Source of the DNA: Tessaracoccus sp. MC1679
GTDB taxonomy: Bacteria > Actinomycetota > Actinomycetes > Propionibacteriales > Propionibacteriaceae
Assembly (NCBI RefSeq): GCF_014164775.1
Contig: NZ_JACJGB010000008.1
Location: 62,001-126,000 of the forward strand
Length of the DNA: 64,000 bases
Direction: 5' to 3'
Shown here in pieces: positions 44,666-53,957 of the stretch (the first letter of the stretch is position 1; each line of letters opens with the position of its first letter). Below the pieces are notes generated by a model. It was given only the letters and a program-made list of their open reading frames with translations. It did no database searches and was not told the origin of the DNA. A program made the position numbers and the translations under genes.

Positions 44666-45691
44666 ATGAAGCAAGGAATCAAGCTCGTCGGCCTGTTGGC
44701 CGCCGGCGCCCTCGCCTTGAGTGCATGCGGCACCACCGCCAGCACCCCCTCAACCACCGCCGCCGAAGGATCCGACGCCCCCTCGTCGGCGCCCCTCGAG
44801 ACCGTGGCCTTCGAGCCCGGCGAGGTGGTCAAGCCCGCCGACGGCGAGGTCATCAAGATCGGCGTCACGTTCCCGATCCTGGATCAGTTCCTGCAAACCG
44901 TCGCCGACGGCATCGAGGCCCGCGCCAAGGAGGCCGGCGTCGAGGTGACCATCGTGGCCGCCCAGGAGAAGGCCGACGTCCAGCTGGGCCAGGTGGAGAA
45001 CTTCATCTCGCAGGGCCTCGACGGCATCATCATCATCCCCGTCGACACCGACGCGGCCGGCCCCATGACCGAGAAGGCCATGGACGCCGAGATCCCGCTC
45101 GTCTACGTCAACCGTCGCCCATCCGACCTGCCCGCGGGCGTGCCCTACGTCGGGTCGAACTCCCTGGTGGCCGGCCAGCTTCAGATGGAGGCACTCGCTG
45201 AGCTCGCCGACGGCAAGGGCAAGGTGGGCATCCTCATCGGCGACCCCGCCAACGAGGCCGCGCGTGACCGCACCGAAGGCTGCAAGCAGGTCCTCGAGGA
45301 CTACCCGGAGATGGAGCTCCTGCGCGAGCAGGCCGGCAACTGGTACCGCGAAGAGGGCCTGGCCATCACCGAGAACTGGATCCAGTCCGGCGACGAGATC
45401 GACATCATCTGCGCCAACAACGACGAGATGGCCCTCGGCGCCATCCAGGCCCTGAAGAACGCTGACAAGCTCGACGACGTGATCGTGGGTGGCGTGGACG
45501 CCACCGCCGACGCACTGGCGGCGATGAAGGCCGGCGAGCTCGAGGTGACGGTGTTCCAGGACGCAGCCGGCCAGGGCGCTGGTGGAGTGGACTCCATCAT
45601 CAACCTGTACAACGGCGAAGATGTCGCCGGCGTCATCGACGTGCCCTACCAGCTCGTCACCCCTGACAACATGGCCGACTTCGAGAAGTGA
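44666..45691 (+). CDS. ABC sugar-binding lipoprotein (inositol type)
   Basis: 341 residues, RbsB-like periplasmic-binding protein. Signal peptide with lipobox LALSAC is followed by a Ser/Thr-rich linker and domain IKIGVTFPILDQFLQTVADG, IIIIPVDTDAAGP, VNRRPSDLPAGVPYVGSN, ICANNDEMALGAIQALK and GGVDATADAL. ATG 44666 has GAGAGA about six bases upstream. It sits with an RbsA-type ATPase and permease among inositol genes, so myo-inositol is the likely ligand. Confidence 0.9.
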   Translation: MKQGIKLVGLLAAGALALSACGTTASTPSTTAAEGSDAPSSAPLETVAFEPGEVVKPADGEVIKIGVTFPILDQFLQTVADGIEARAKEAGVEVTIVAAQEKADVQLGQVENFISQGLDGIIIIPVDTDAAGPMTEKAMDAEIPLVYVNRRPSDLPAGVPYVGSNSLVAGQLQMEALAELADGKGKVGILIGDPANEAARDRTEGCKQVLEDYPEMELLREQAGNWYREEGLAITENWIQSGDEIDIICANNDEMALGAIQALKNADKLDDVIVGGVDATADALAAMKAGELEVTVFQDAAGQGAGGVDSIINLYNGEDVAGVIDVPYQLVTPDNMADFEK

Positions 45692-45754
45692 CGGACCCAG
45701 GGGGCCGGGTGCGATGATCGCCCCGGCCCTCTGCTTCGGCAGGGAGGATAGGAA

Positions 45755-47254
45755 ATGCAAGAGGTAATTCTGCGGATGCGCGACATCCGCAAGACGTTCC
45801 CCGGCGTGGTGGCCTTGGACGGCGTACAGCTGGACGTGCGAAGCGGCACGGTCCACTCGCTCATGGGGGAGAACGGCGCTGGCAAGTCCACGCTCATGAA
45901 GTGCCTGATCGGCATGTACACCCCCGACGCTGGCACCGTCGAACTCGCCGGTGACATGGTCAGCTTCAAGGACACCAAGGACGGCCTCGAGCACGGCATC
46001 TCCATGATCCACCAGGAGCTATCCCCCGTGCCGGAGATGATGGTGGCCGAGAACATCTGGCTCGGCCGTGAGCAGCGCGGCAAGTTCGGGCTGCTGGACC
46101 CCAAGCTGATCATCCGCAAGACCCAGGAACTCTTCGACGAGTGGGACATGAAGATCGACCCACGCGCCAAGATGAAGGACCTCACGGTGGCCCGCCAGCA
46201 GATGGTGGAGATCGCCAAGGCCATCAGCTACGACGCCAAGATCATCATCATGGACGAGCCCACCTCCGCCATCCCCGAGCGGGAGGTGGACCACCTGCAC
46301 AGGATGATCAAGCGGCTCACCGACTTCGGCGTGGCCATCGTCTACATCACCCACAAGATGGACGAGGTCTTCAAGATCTCCGACGACATCACGGTGTTCC
46401 GCGACGGCAAGCACGTCGTCTCCCTCCCGGCGAAGGAGCTGGACCGCAACAAGCTGATCCAGCTGATGGTGGGCCGCGAGCTCACCAGCATGTTCCCCAA
46501 GCTGGAGGCCGAGATCGGCGAGGTGGTCCTGTCGGTCCGCAACCTCAACCGGGGTCGGTTCGTCCAGAACGTCAGCTTCGAGGTGCGCCGCGGCGAGATC
46601 CTCGGCTTCGCCGGGCTCATGGGCGCGGGCCGCACGGAGGTGCTCGAGACCATCTTCGGGATCGAACCCGCTGACAGCGGCGAGATCTTCGTCGAGGGCA
46701 AGCAACTCAAGGTCCGCGAGCCGAAGGACGCCATCGCGGCCGGCATCGGCATGCTGACGGAGGACCGCAAGCACAACGGCATCATGGGCGTGCTGTCGGT
46801 CCGCGACAACATCACCATCGCAGCGCTCCCGAAGTACTCCCCCAAGGGCTTCCTCAACATGGCCCAGATCCGCAAGGACAGCGAGGCCCAGCGCCAGGCG
46901 TTGCGCATCAAGACCCCCTCGCTCGAGCAGCTGATCAAGAACCTCTCCGGCGGCAACCAGCAGAAGGCGCTCATCTCGCGCTGGCTGCTCACCGTCCCTG
47001 AGATCCTCATGATCGACGAGCCCACCCGAGGAATCGATGTGGGCGCCAAGAGCGAAATCCACCGCCTCATGTCCCAACTCGCACAGCAGGGCAAGGCCAT
47101 CATCATGGTCTCGTCCGAGCTGCCCGAGGTCCTCGGGATGAGCGATCGCGTCATCGTCATGCACGAAGGCCGCATCTCCGGTGAGCTCTCCCGTGCGGAG
47201 GCCAACCAGGAGTCCATCATGCAACTCGCCACCGGCGGCACCGCGGCCGCGTAG
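45755..47254 (+). CDS. ABC sugar ATPase, two-domain (RbsA/inositol type)
   Basis: 499 residues with two ATPase domains. Domain 1 has Walker [10 protein letters not shown] near residue 40, signature-like [14 protein letters not shown] and Walker [13 protein letters not shown]. Domain 2 lacks a normal Walker A ([10 protein letters not shown] instead), as in this family, but has [14 protein letters not shown] and [26 protein letters not shown] precedes ATG 45755. Confidence 0.94.
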   Translation: MQEVILRMRDIRKTFPGVVALDGVQLDVRSGTVHSLMGENGAGKSTLMKCLIGMYTPDAGTVELAGDMVSFKDTKDGLEHGISMIHQELSPVPEMMVAENIWLGREQRGKFGLLDPKLIIRKTQELFDEWDMKIDPRAKMKDLTVARQQMVEIAKAISYDAKIIIMDEPTSAIPEREVDHLHRMIKRLTDFGVAIVYITHKMDEVFKISDDITVFRDGKHVVSLPAKELDRNKLIQLMVGRELTSMFPKLEAEIGEVVLSVRNLNRGRFVQNVSFEVRRGEILGFAGLMGAGRTEVLETIFGIEPADSGEIFVEGKQLKVREPKDAIAAGIGMLTEDRKHNGIMGVLSVRDNITIAALPKYSPKGFLNMAQIRKDSEAQRQALRIKTPSLEQLIKNLSGGNQQKALISRWLLTVPEILMIDEPTRGIDVGAKSEIHRLMSQLAQQGKAIIMVSSELPEVLGMSDRVIVMHEGRISGELSRAEANQESIMQLATGGTAAA

Positions 47255-47271
47255 GAAGGAACCAACTACTC

Positions 47272-48267
47272 ATGTCTGACACCACTGTCGAGGCCAAACC
47301 GAAGTTCAACGCGACGGCGGCCATCAAGAAATACGCCATCCTCCTGATCCTCATCGGGTTCATGGTGATCCTCGCCATCGTCACCGGGGGAACGTTCCTG
47401 AGGTCACAGAACCTCATCAACGTCGTCGTCCAGGTGGCCCCCATCGGCATCGTCGCCCTCGGCATGATGTTCGCCATCATCACCAAGGGCATCGACCTGT
47501 CGGTGGGCTCCACCGTCGCCCTGGTGGCCGTCGTCTCGGCCAGCCTCGCCCAGGTCCAGAGCGACACCGCGATGTTCCCCGGCCTCCCCCCGATGCCGAT
47601 CTTCGTCTCGATCATCGTGGGCCTGCTCGTCGGCGCCATCGTGGGCGCCATCGTCGGCACCCTCGTCGCCTACTTCCGCATCCCGCCGTTCGTGGCAACA
47701 CTGGGCATGATGACCGCCGCTCGTGGTCTGGCGAACATCTACACCGGCGGACGCCCCGTCTCCAACCTGGCGGACGGATTCAACTGGCTGGGCCAGGGCG
47801 CCATCCTCGGCATCCCGGTGCCGATGATCATCTTCCTCCTGGTGGCCGTGGTCATCTGGGTGGTCCTCAACCGGACCCGCTTCGGCCGGCACACCTACGC
47901 CATCGGCGGCAATGAGCAGGCGGCCCGCGTCTCGGGCATCAGCATCGGCAAGGTGCAGTTCCTCATCTACACCCTGATCGGCCTGCTGGCCGGTCTCGCC
48001 GGCATGATCCTCGCCGCCCGCATCGGCTCCGGCCAGCCCACCCTGGGCGTCATGCTGGAGCTCGACGCCATCACGGCCGCAGTCATCGGCGGCGTGTCCT
48101 TCAACGGTGGCATCGGCGTGGTGTGGGGCGTCGTCGTGGGCGCGCTGATCATCGGCGTCATCAACAACGGCCTGGATCTCATGAACGTCTCCCCGTTCAT
48201 GCAGATGGTCGTCAAGGGCGCCATCATCGTCGTCGCAGTCATCATCGACGAGCGCAAGAACCGCTAG
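47272..48267 (+). CDS. ABC sugar permease (RbsC/inositol type)
   Basis: 331 residues, about nine to ten membrane spans. Family motifs include GMMFAIITKGIDLSVGSTVAL and AIGGNEQAARVSGI, and the C-terminus has GVVWGVVVGALIIGVINNGLDLMNV (quoted as overlapping motifs). Starts 17 bases after the ATPase and ends the operon; a strong hairpin follows. Confidence 0.93.
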   Translation: MSDTTVEAKPKFNATAAIKKYAILLILIGFMVILAIVTGGTFLRSQNLINVVVQVAPIGIVALGMMFAIITKGIDLSVGSTVALVAVVSASLAQVQSDTAMFPGLPPMPIFVSIIVGLLVGAIVGAIVGTLVAYFRIPPFVATLGMMTAARGLANIYTGGRPVSNLADGFNWLGQGAILGIPVPMIIFLLVAVVIWVVLNRTRFGRHTYAIGGNEQAARVSGISIGKVQFLIYTLIGLLAGLAGMILAARIGSGQPTLGVMLELDAITAAVIGGVSFNGGIGVVWGVVVGALIIGVINNGLDLMNVSPFMQMVVKGAIIVVAVIIDERKNR

Positions 48268-48282
48268 TCAAGACAGCAGTTG

Positions 48283-48313
48283 CAGGGGCGGGGCCGGTGC
48301 GGCTCCGCCCCTG
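48283..48313 (+). terminator. Hairpin after the inositol ABC operon
   Basis: CAGGGGCGGGGCC pairs with GGCTCCGCCCCTG (13-bp stem with one G-T mismatch) around a short loop. No T-tract. Confidence 0.5.
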
Positions 48314-48339
48314 TGGCATGCCCCCGGTACGGTGGACCC

Positions 48340-48945
48340 ATGCGCCTGATCCTGATCCGTCACGGGGAAACCGAGAGCAACGTCAACCGCCAGCTCGACA
48401 CCGCCCACCCGGGTGCGCCGCTCAACGAGAACGGGCTGACGCAGGCCCAGGCGCTCGTCGAGGCCATCGCGCACGAACAGATCGAGGCCCTGTACGCCTC
48501 CACCCTGACGCGCGCGCAGCAGACGGCCGCGCCGTTGGCGGAGGCCAGGGAGCTGGAGCTCATCATCGCTGACGGGATCCAGGAGATCGCCGCCGGGATC
48601 GAGGAGATGAACACGGACTGGAGCGTGTACGTGGGCATGCTCAATTCGTGGGCTCCGCACAACCTCGACGTGGGGCTGGAGGGCGGAGAGACGGCGCGCC
48701 AGTTCCTCACGCGGTTCACCAACGCGGTCGCGGCCATGGAGCAGGCGGGCGACGAGGTGGTCGCGCTGGTCAGCCACGGCGCCGCGCTGCGGGTCTGGGC
48801 GATCTCGCAGGACCCGTCGATCGGGGTCGAGAACGCACAGCCGCTGCACAACACTCAGTGGATCGTGCTCAACGGGTCGACCACCGACGGGTGGAGGATC
48901 GAGCAGTGGGGTGACTACGTCACCTCCACCGACGACACGGACTGA
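48340..48945 (+). CDS. Histidine phosphatase family protein
   Basis: 201 residues. N-terminal LILIRHGETESN holds the catalytic RHG motif; the second His region is VVALVSHGAALRVW. ATG 48340. A small cytoplasmic phosphatase/mutase of the phosphoglycerate mutase superfamily; substrate unknown. Not obviously part of the inositol operon, from which it is separated by a terminator-like hairpin. Confidence 0.9.
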   Translation: MRLILIRHGETESNVNRQLDTAHPGAPLNENGLTQAQALVEAIAHEQIEALYASTLTRAQQTAAPLAEARELELIIADGIQEIAAGIEEMNTDWSVYVGMLNSWAPHNLDVGLEGGETARQFLTRFTNAVAAMEQAGDEVVALVSHGAALRVWAISQDPSIGVENAQPLHNTQWIVLNGSTTDGWRIEQWGDYVTSTDDTD

Positions 48946-48980
48946 CCCTGACACGAGGCCCGTGCGGCCCTTGTCCCCCG

Positions 48981-49035
48981 TTGGTTGAGCCGCGCCAAGC
49001 CGCGAAGCGGCGCAACGCGCGTCGAAACCGACCCG
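48981..49035 (+). repeat. GGTTGAGCC interspersed repeat, copy 1
   Basis: GGTTGAGCCGCGCCAAGCCG, then CGAAGCGGCGCAACGCGCGT, then CGAAACCGACC. An inverted relative lies at 53958-54020, and a shorter copy at 49071-49092. Confidence 0.7.
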
Positions 49036-49161
49036 CGCCCGGTGCAGGGGAGCCCTGACTCCCCGACGCTGGTTGAGCCGCGCCAAGCCGCGACTTCTTC
49101 CGCTGGGTGAGCCAGCCGCGGCGCGTAGCGCCCGCTGCTGCGTCGAGGCCTCCAGCGCCCG

Positions 49162-49423
49162 GTGCAGCGAGCCCTGACACGACGCCCGGGCGGCCGTTGT
49201 CCACATTCTCCCTGCTGATCGCGGCAGAATCCTTGGCTGGGTAGACGAGGCCGCCCGGGCCTCGTCTCACTGCTCCCTGCACTCGATTCCCTATGGCGTG
49301 GTCACTTCCGGGCGTGCGCCGTCAGGGCGGCCCTGGTGACAGTCTGCCCTGGCGGGACGCCAGTCCGGCGATCCCCGACCTGGGCTTCCCGACGCAGAGC
49401 CGCCCTGCCGTCCCCCACCCTCG
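49162..49423 (-). repeat. Composite inverted-repeat element, copy 1
   Basis: Inverse orientation. The 121-bp module (49162-49282) has arms GTGCAGCGAGCCCTGACACG... and its approximate complement ending CTCCCTGCAC, with GCCCGGGCGGCC/GGCCGCCCGGGC cores. Next to it is the GGACGGCAGGGCGGC-containing hairpin (to 49423). Same order as the copies at 49681-49940 and 54153-54410 when reversed. Confidence 0.75.
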
Positions 49424-49680
49424 CATTCACGTCCCGTCCCGTGCCGCGACTGGCGCGGTCGCCTGACTGTCACCTCTGGTGCCGTAGCCGACACTGTAGG
49501 TGGCACTTCTGATGCCGTAGTCGACCCCAGAAGTGACGGTTAGAGAGTCCACCCGATCAGGTGTCGCGACACCGCCCCAGCTGGATGGGCCGGGTTGAGC
49601 ACCGACTGAGGCGAACGCTCAGCGGTCATCTCCCGTCCCGCCCACTCGGACGACTTGATGACCGAACGGGGGGTGCGCAC

Positions 49681-49940
49681 GAAGGTGGGGGACGGCAGGT
49701 CGGCTGGGCGCAGGGATGCCCAGCCCGCGGGGCACCCAGAAGAACCCGCCTGAGACAGACCCGCGCCAGGGCCGACCTGCCGGCACACGCCTGGACCGAA
49801 CCACGCCACGCAGGTACCAGTGCAGGGAGACGTGAGACGAGGCCCGGGCGGCCTCAACTACCCGGCCCCTCACAACCGGGCGGTCGAGGAGCAGGAGGTG
49901 GTCAAGGGCCGCACGGGCCTCGTGTCAGGGCTCCCGGCAC
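49681..49940 (+). repeat. Composite inverted-repeat element, copy 2
   Basis: A first hairpin begins with GGGGGACGGCAGGTCGGC and closes with GCCGACCTGCCG. The 121-bp module follows at 49820-49940, from GTGCAGGGAG to CTCCCGGCAC, with GAGGCCCGGGCGGCCTC inside the left arm. Confidence 0.75.
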
Positions 49941-50004
49941 CAGACAGCGCCAGGACCCGGCCAGTGGAGGTCAGGGACCAGTGCAAGTAGGGGTGACGCC
50001 TCGG

Positions 50005-50991
50005 TCAGAGGCGGACGGTGCGACCCTCGTGGGCGCTGACGGTCGCGGCCTCGGCCAGCTTGAGCGCCTCAACGCCGTCGATCACGTTGGGCGAGATGTC
50101 GCCGTCTGCCACCACCGCGTCGATGAAGGCGCCCAGCTCGTCGCGGTAGGCCGCCTCGTAGCGGGACAGGAAGAAGTTGAGCACCGGTCCCCTGGCGTCG
50201 GTCTGCGTGGCGCTGGCGGCGCGCACAGAGGTGGCCGTGAGGTTGTCGGCCGAGAGGGAGCCGTCGGCGCCGAACGCCTCGAGGCGCTGGTCGTAGCCGT
50301 AGGCGCAGGTGCGCGAGTTGACGATGGTCGCCAGCGCGCCGTCGGCGTTGCGCAGGAGGACCATCGCCTGGTCGAAGTCACCGGCGGCCTTGATCTCCTC
50401 GTCGGCGTTGGTGCCGAACGCGCTGACCTCGACGATGTCGCCCAGGAAGAAGCGCACCATGTCGAAATCATGGATGGTCATGTCCTTGAAGATGCCACCA
50501 GAGCCGGCGACGTAGCTGGCCGGCGGGCCCTGGGGGTCACGGGAGGTGACGGTCAGCTGCTGCAGCGCGCCGATCTCGCCGGCGGCCACGCGGGCGTTGA
50601 CCTCAGCGAAGGAGGGGTCGAAGCGGCGGTTGAACCCCAGCATGACGCGCGAGGCTTCGGCACCCAGCTCGTCCATACAGCGGTTCGCCTCGTCCATGCC
50701 CAGCGCGACCGGCTTCTCGCACATGACCCGCTTGCCGCCCTTGACGGAGCCGAGGATCTGCTCGACGTGCATCGCGGTGGGCGAGCCGATGATGACGGCG
50801 TCGACGTCGTCGGCGTTGTAGACGTCCTCGACGTCCAGGGTGTAGCGCGCCCCGTACGCCTCCGCCAGGCCCTTGGCGGGCGCCTCGAAGGCGTCGTAGA
50901 CCAGCGCAAGTGTCGCCTGGGGGTGGGACGCGATGGCGCGTGCGTGGACCTGGCCGATGCGTCCGGCCCCGATGATCGCGAAGCGGATCAT
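50005..50991 (-). CDS. iolG: Inositol 2-dehydrogenase (Gfo/Idh/MocA), second
   Basis: 328 residues: Rossmann start FAIIGAGRIGQVHARAI, catalytic CEKPVALGMDEANR, then GFNRRFDPSF, and TIHDFDMVRFFLGD with the conserved Asp/His-like residues. The sequence is closest in style to actinobacterial myo-inositol 2-dehydrogenases. It diverges from the iolE gene at 51167 across an operator-like element. Confidence 0.9.
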   Translation of the reverse strand: MIRFAIIGAGRIGQVHARAIASHPQATLALVYDAFEAPAKGLAEAYGARYTLDVEDVYNADDVDAVIIGSPTAMHVEQILGSVKGGKRVMCEKPVALGMDEANRCMDELGAEASRVMLGFNRRFDPSFAEVNARVAAGEIGALQQLTVTSRDPQGPPASYVAGSGGIFKDMTIHDFDMVRFFLGDIVEVSAFGTNADEEIKAAGDFDQAMVLLRNADGALATIVNSRTCAYGYDQRLEAFGADGSLSADNLTATSVRAASATQTDARGPVLNFFLSRYEAAYRDELGAFIDAVVADGDISPNVIDGVEALKLAEAATVSAHEGRTVRL

Positions 50992-51033
50992 GTGTGCTCC
51001 TGTGGGTTGGGCCGCGCACCAGCGTCACGGCAG

Positions 51034-51047
51034 TATGTCAGCACATA
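51034..51047. promoter_or_regulatory. Inositol-type operator TATGTCAGCACATA
   Basis: A 14-bp dyad with 2-bp spacer between the divergent dehydrogenase and iolE genes. A variant of the TTTGTC-N2-GACAAA family. Confidence 0.5.
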
Positions 51048-51166
51048 TGGTACTAGACCGCGCATGCGGCGCCCATTCTGGGGGTGGCCAAACATTCCCG
51101 AGTTTGGCAGGACATAATGGTTCCCAACGAGCCGCGCGAGGCGGCTTGGCTGCGAAGGAGCTGCAC

Positions 51167-52027
51167 ATGAAGATTGCCGGCGCACCCATCAGCTGGGGCG
51201 TGTGTGAGGTACCGGGCTGGGGCTACCAGATGTCCCCCGAGCGCGTCCTCACCGAGATGAAGGAGATCGGCCTCACCGCCACCGAGTTCGGCCCCCAGGG
51301 CTGGCTCCCAGTCGACGCGGAGGAGCGCGCCGCCGTCGTCTCCCAGTTCGGCCTCAAGCCGGTCGGGGCCTTCTTCCTCGCCGTCATGCACGACCCCGAT
51401 TTCGACCCCATCCCCATGGTGGAGGCCGAGCTCCGCGCCTTCGAGATCGCCGGCGGCGAGTTCCTCGTCCTGGCGGCAGATTCCGGCCAGGACGGCTACG
51501 ACGCCCGCCCCGAGCTCGACGAGCAGGGCTGGCAGACGCTGTTCTCCAACCTCAGCCGGATCAGCGACGTCTGCAAGGCCAACGGCGTCACCGCCGTCCT
51601 CCACCCCCACTGGGGCACCATGGTGCAGAACGTCGACGAGGTGGAGCGCGTGCTGGACAACTCCACCGTCGGCCTGTGCCTGGACACCGGTCACCTTGCC
51701 TGCGGCGGCGCCGACGTGGTGGCGCTGGTCACCAAGTACGCGGACCGCGTGGGCATTGTGCACGCCAAGGACGTGCGCCTGGACATGGCCGCCAAGCTGC
51801 TGCCGGGCGAGATCACCTGGTCCGAGGGCATCAAGGGCGGCATGTTCGTCCCCATCGGCGACGGTGACATCGACTTCGCCACCATCGTGCGCCTCCTGGA
51901 TCAGGCCGGCTTCGACGGGTACTGGGTCCTTGAGCAGGACATCATGATTGACGAGGAGCCGCCTGCGGTCGGAGGACCCGTCGACAACGCGGCCAAGTCC
52001 TTCGAGGCCCTCAAGGCCCTCGCCTGA
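51167..52027 (+). CDS. iolE: myo-Inosose-2 dehydratase IolE
   Basis: 286 residues from ATG 51167, with AAGGAG six bases upstream. The start IAGAPISWGVCEVPGWGYQM and TEFGPQGWLPVD are typical of actinobacterial IolE, followed by AVLHPHWGTMVQ, LCLDTGHLACGG, VHAKDVRLD and EITWSEGIKGGMFVPIGDGD. It converts 2-keto-myo-inositol to the diketo intermediate that IolD cleaves. Confidence 0.9.
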   Translation: MKIAGAPISWGVCEVPGWGYQMSPERVLTEMKEIGLTATEFGPQGWLPVDAEERAAVVSQFGLKPVGAFFLAVMHDPDFDPIPMVEAELRAFEIAGGEFLVLAADSGQDGYDARPELDEQGWQTLFSNLSRISDVCKANGVTAVLHPHWGTMVQNVDEVERVLDNSTVGLCLDTGHLACGGADVVALVTKYADRVGIVHAKDVRLDMAAKLLPGEITWSEGIKGGMFVPIGDGDIDFATIVRLLDQAGFDGYWVLEQDIMIDEEPPAVGGPVDNAAKSFEALKALA

Positions 52028-52045
52028 GGCATCCCCGGAACGCGC

Positions 52046-52081
52046 ACAGGGGCGGTCACCGTGATGGTGAACCGCCCCTGT
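52046..52081. terminator. Hairpin between convergent iolE and alcohol dehydrogenase
   Basis: ACAGGGGCGGTCACC... pairs with ...GGTGAACCGCCCCTGT (12 or more pairs) in the gap between convergent genes. Confidence 0.65.
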
Positions 52082-52096
52082 CGTATTGCGCAGAGA

Positions 52097-53224
52097 TCAG
52101 AGGCTCATGTCGACGATGCCTCGGCCAGACATGGTGCCCGCTCGCAGCTTGTCGTAGCCGATGTTGACGTCGTCCAGGCTGAACACCTGATGCACCACGT
52201 CGTCGACCTCGATGAGGCCCCGCGCGGCCATGTCCACCACGGCCGGGAGGTCGACGCGGGTGCGCGCCCCGTACGATCCGATGATCGACTGGCTACGGCG
52301 CACCGTGCGGTTGATCTGCACCTCTGCGGACTGCACCCCGGCACCCAGGCCGATGGGCACCATGCGGCCGCCGTCGGCCAGGATGTCCAGTGCGGTGTTC
52401 CAGGTGGCCGGCCTGCCGAGCGCCTCGAACGCAACGTCCACGCCGTAACCGTCGGTCATCTCCATCACAGCCTCGCGGGCGTCTCTGTTCAGGAGGTTGA
52501 CGGTGTGCGTGGCGCCCATCGTCCTCGCCGCCGCGAGCTTGTCGTCGTCGACATCGAGCGCGATGACCTGTCGTGCACCCATCACCTTGGCGAACTTGAG
52601 GATCATCGAGCCCACGCCACCAGTGGCGACGACGGCAACCGTCTCCCCAAACCGGAGGTCCGCCCCGCGACGCACGGCGCCGTAGGCGGTCATGGCGGCG
52701 CAGCCGAGGATGGCCGTGTTCTTGGGCGAAAGGTTGTCCGGAATGGGCGTGACCGACGTGGCCGGAACCACGCAGTACTCCGCCAGGCCGCCCATGGAGT
52801 ACATCCAGATGGGGTTGCCGTCGTTGTCGGCGAGTCGGGTCTCACCGTCGTAGAGAACACCCTTGAGGCGGTTGAGCTGGAAGAAGGGGTAGCAGAGATC
52901 GTCGCGGCCGGCCCGGCAGGCTTTGCACTGGCCACACGGCATCAGGAATGCGCCGGCCACGTTCTGGCCGACGGCGAGCTCACCGGTGAGCATGCCGGGG
53001 CCGAGTTCGACGATGGTGCCCGACACCTCGTGGCCGAGGACGCAGGGCGTGGGGAAGGCGATGGCGCCGCCGAGGACGTGGAGGTCCGAGTGGCAGAGGC
53101 CGCAGGCCGCGACCTTCAGCAGCACCTCGTTCGCGCGGGGTCGCGGGGTGGGGATGGTTTCGATCGACAGCGGTTCACCCGGAGCCCGAAGGACTGCGGC
53201 GCGCATCGTGGCAGGAATGTCCAT
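52097..53224 (-). CDS. Zinc-type alcohol dehydrogenase (MDR)
   Basis: 375 residues. Catalytic zinc ligands are in CGLCHSDLHVLGG and GHEVSG; structural zinc cysteines are in CGQCKACRAGRDDLC; the cofactor motif is ATGGVGSMILKFAK. The MDR Rossmann domain follows with LDVDDDKLAAA. An operator of the inositol family lies just upstream of its start (53242-53255), so it may oxidise an inositol-derived alcohol or reduce malonate semialdehyde. The exact substrate is unknown. Confidence 0.92.
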   Translation of the reverse strand: MDIPATMRAAVLRAPGEPLSIETIPTPRPRANEVLLKVAACGLCHSDLHVLGGAIAFPTPCVLGHEVSGTIVELGPGMLTGELAVGQNVAGAFLMPCGQCKACRAGRDDLCYPFFQLNRLKGVLYDGETRLADNDGNPIWMYSMGGLAEYCVVPATSVTPIPDNLSPKNTAILGCAAMTAYGAVRRGADLRFGETVAVVATGGVGSMILKFAKVMGARQVIALDVDDDKLAAARTMGATHTVNLLNRDAREAVMEMTDGYGVDVAFEALGRPATWNTALDILADGGRMVPIGLGAGVQSAEVQINRTVRRSQSIIGSYGARTRVDLPAVVDMAARGLIEVDDVVHQVFSLDDVNIGYDKLRAGTMSGRGIVDMSL

Positions 53225-53241
53225 GCTGGCTCCTCATTGAC

Positions 53242-53255
53242 TTTGTGTGGACAAA
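53242..53255. promoter_or_regulatory. Inositol-type operator TTTGTGTGGACAAA
   Basis: A 14-bp dyad, 18 bases upstream of the alcohol dehydrogenase start, and one mismatch from TTTGTC-N2-GACAAA. Confidence 0.6.
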
Positions 53256-53324
53256 CTCAGTATGGACCATGAGACACCGCGTGTCACTAGCGGGGCGAGA
53301 TGAATCCGCCGCAACTATTTGTTC

Positions 53325-53717
53325 TTACATGGAATGATTGGTGGAATCGTTTGCACCCAGCGCCGAGGCCACGAGAGCGGAGATCACGGAGATGATCAGG
53401 GAGCCGAACACTGCGTTCCAGAACCCGTCGACGTGGAAGCCGAGGCCCAATTCGCCGGCCAGGTATGAGGTCAGCAGCAGCATGCCGGCGTTGATCACGA
53501 AGAGGAACAACCCGAACGTGAGGATGATGAAACAGGCGCCCAGGACGAAGGCGAAGGGGCGGACGATCGCGTTGACGAGCCCGAGGATGACGGCGACGCC
53601 GAGGAGGGTGAGCGCCTGGTCGACGTTGGAGTCTGCGGTGAGGGTGATGCCGGGGAGCAGCCACACGGCGACGGCGGTCGCGACGGCGGTGGCGACGAGG
53701 CGCAGGAAGAGCTTCAT
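53325..53717 (-). CDS. Phage-holin-4-type membrane protein
   Basis: 130 residues from ATG 53717. Four hydrophobic spans (about 5-22, 35-55, 60-82 and 90-118) contain the family features ILGLVNAIVRPFAFVLGACF and LFVINAGMLLL. Members are widespread in actinobacterial chromosomes and are not linked to prophage here. Function unknown. Confidence 0.85.
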   Translation of the reverse strand: MKLFLRLVATAVATAVAVWLLPGITLTADSNVDQALTLLGVAVILGLVNAIVRPFAFVLGACFIILTFGLFLFVINAGMLLLTSYLAGELGLGFHVDGFWNAVFGSLIISVISALVASALGANDSTNHSM

Positions 53718-53810
53718 GCGTCTGAGCGTAGGGCTCCGGCCTGTCACGCGCCTCAGGGAACCCCCCGACCCGCTCCCTGAGGCGCTCCACCAGCCAAGTC
53801 GCCGGCCCCC

Positions 53811-53892
53811 GTCTGCAACTTGCGATGTGGAGAGCGGTTTGTGTGCATATACACACAAACCGCGCTCCTGATAGCAAGTTGCAGGTTGCAGA
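53811..53892. repeat. Long near-palindrome
   Basis: Arms GTCTGCAACTTGC...GCGGTTTGTGTG and their complement CACACAAACCGC...GCAAGTTGC flank a central ATAT-like core near 53850. It could form a cruciform or a long RNA hairpin. Confidence 0.7.
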
Positions 53893-53957
53893 CCGGTCCC
53901 TCCCCAGCGGCGCTGCCGGGCGAAGCTGGCACCGACCGAGCACCCCAACACCACAGT

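Larger units (their letters stand above)
48946..50004. other. Gene-poor interval full of interspersed repeats
   Basis: No gene is supported. It holds two copies of the composite inverted-repeat element and two GGTTGAGCCGCGCCAAGCCG repeats. A partial arm of the 121-bp module (CCTGACACGAGGCCCGTGCG) lies near 48949-48968. Confidence 0.7.

Noticed and set aside
44750-47224. Long minus-strand frames opposite the inositol ABC genes
   Set aside because: Antisense shadows; the plus strand has complete ABC motifs and ribosome sites.
48946-50004. CRISPR array in the repeat-rich gap
   Set aside because: Repeats are few, long, inverted and irregularly spaced, with no regular short repeat-spacer pattern and no cas genes.
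49561-51117. 518-codon plus frame across the repeats and opposite the dehydrogenase
   Set aside because: Begins in repeat DNA and continues as the antisense shadow of the Gfo/Idh gene; no motif supports it.
53325-53717. Prophage remnant suggested by the holin-like protein
   Set aside because: This membrane family is common in actinobacterial chromosomes, and no other phage gene is nearby.
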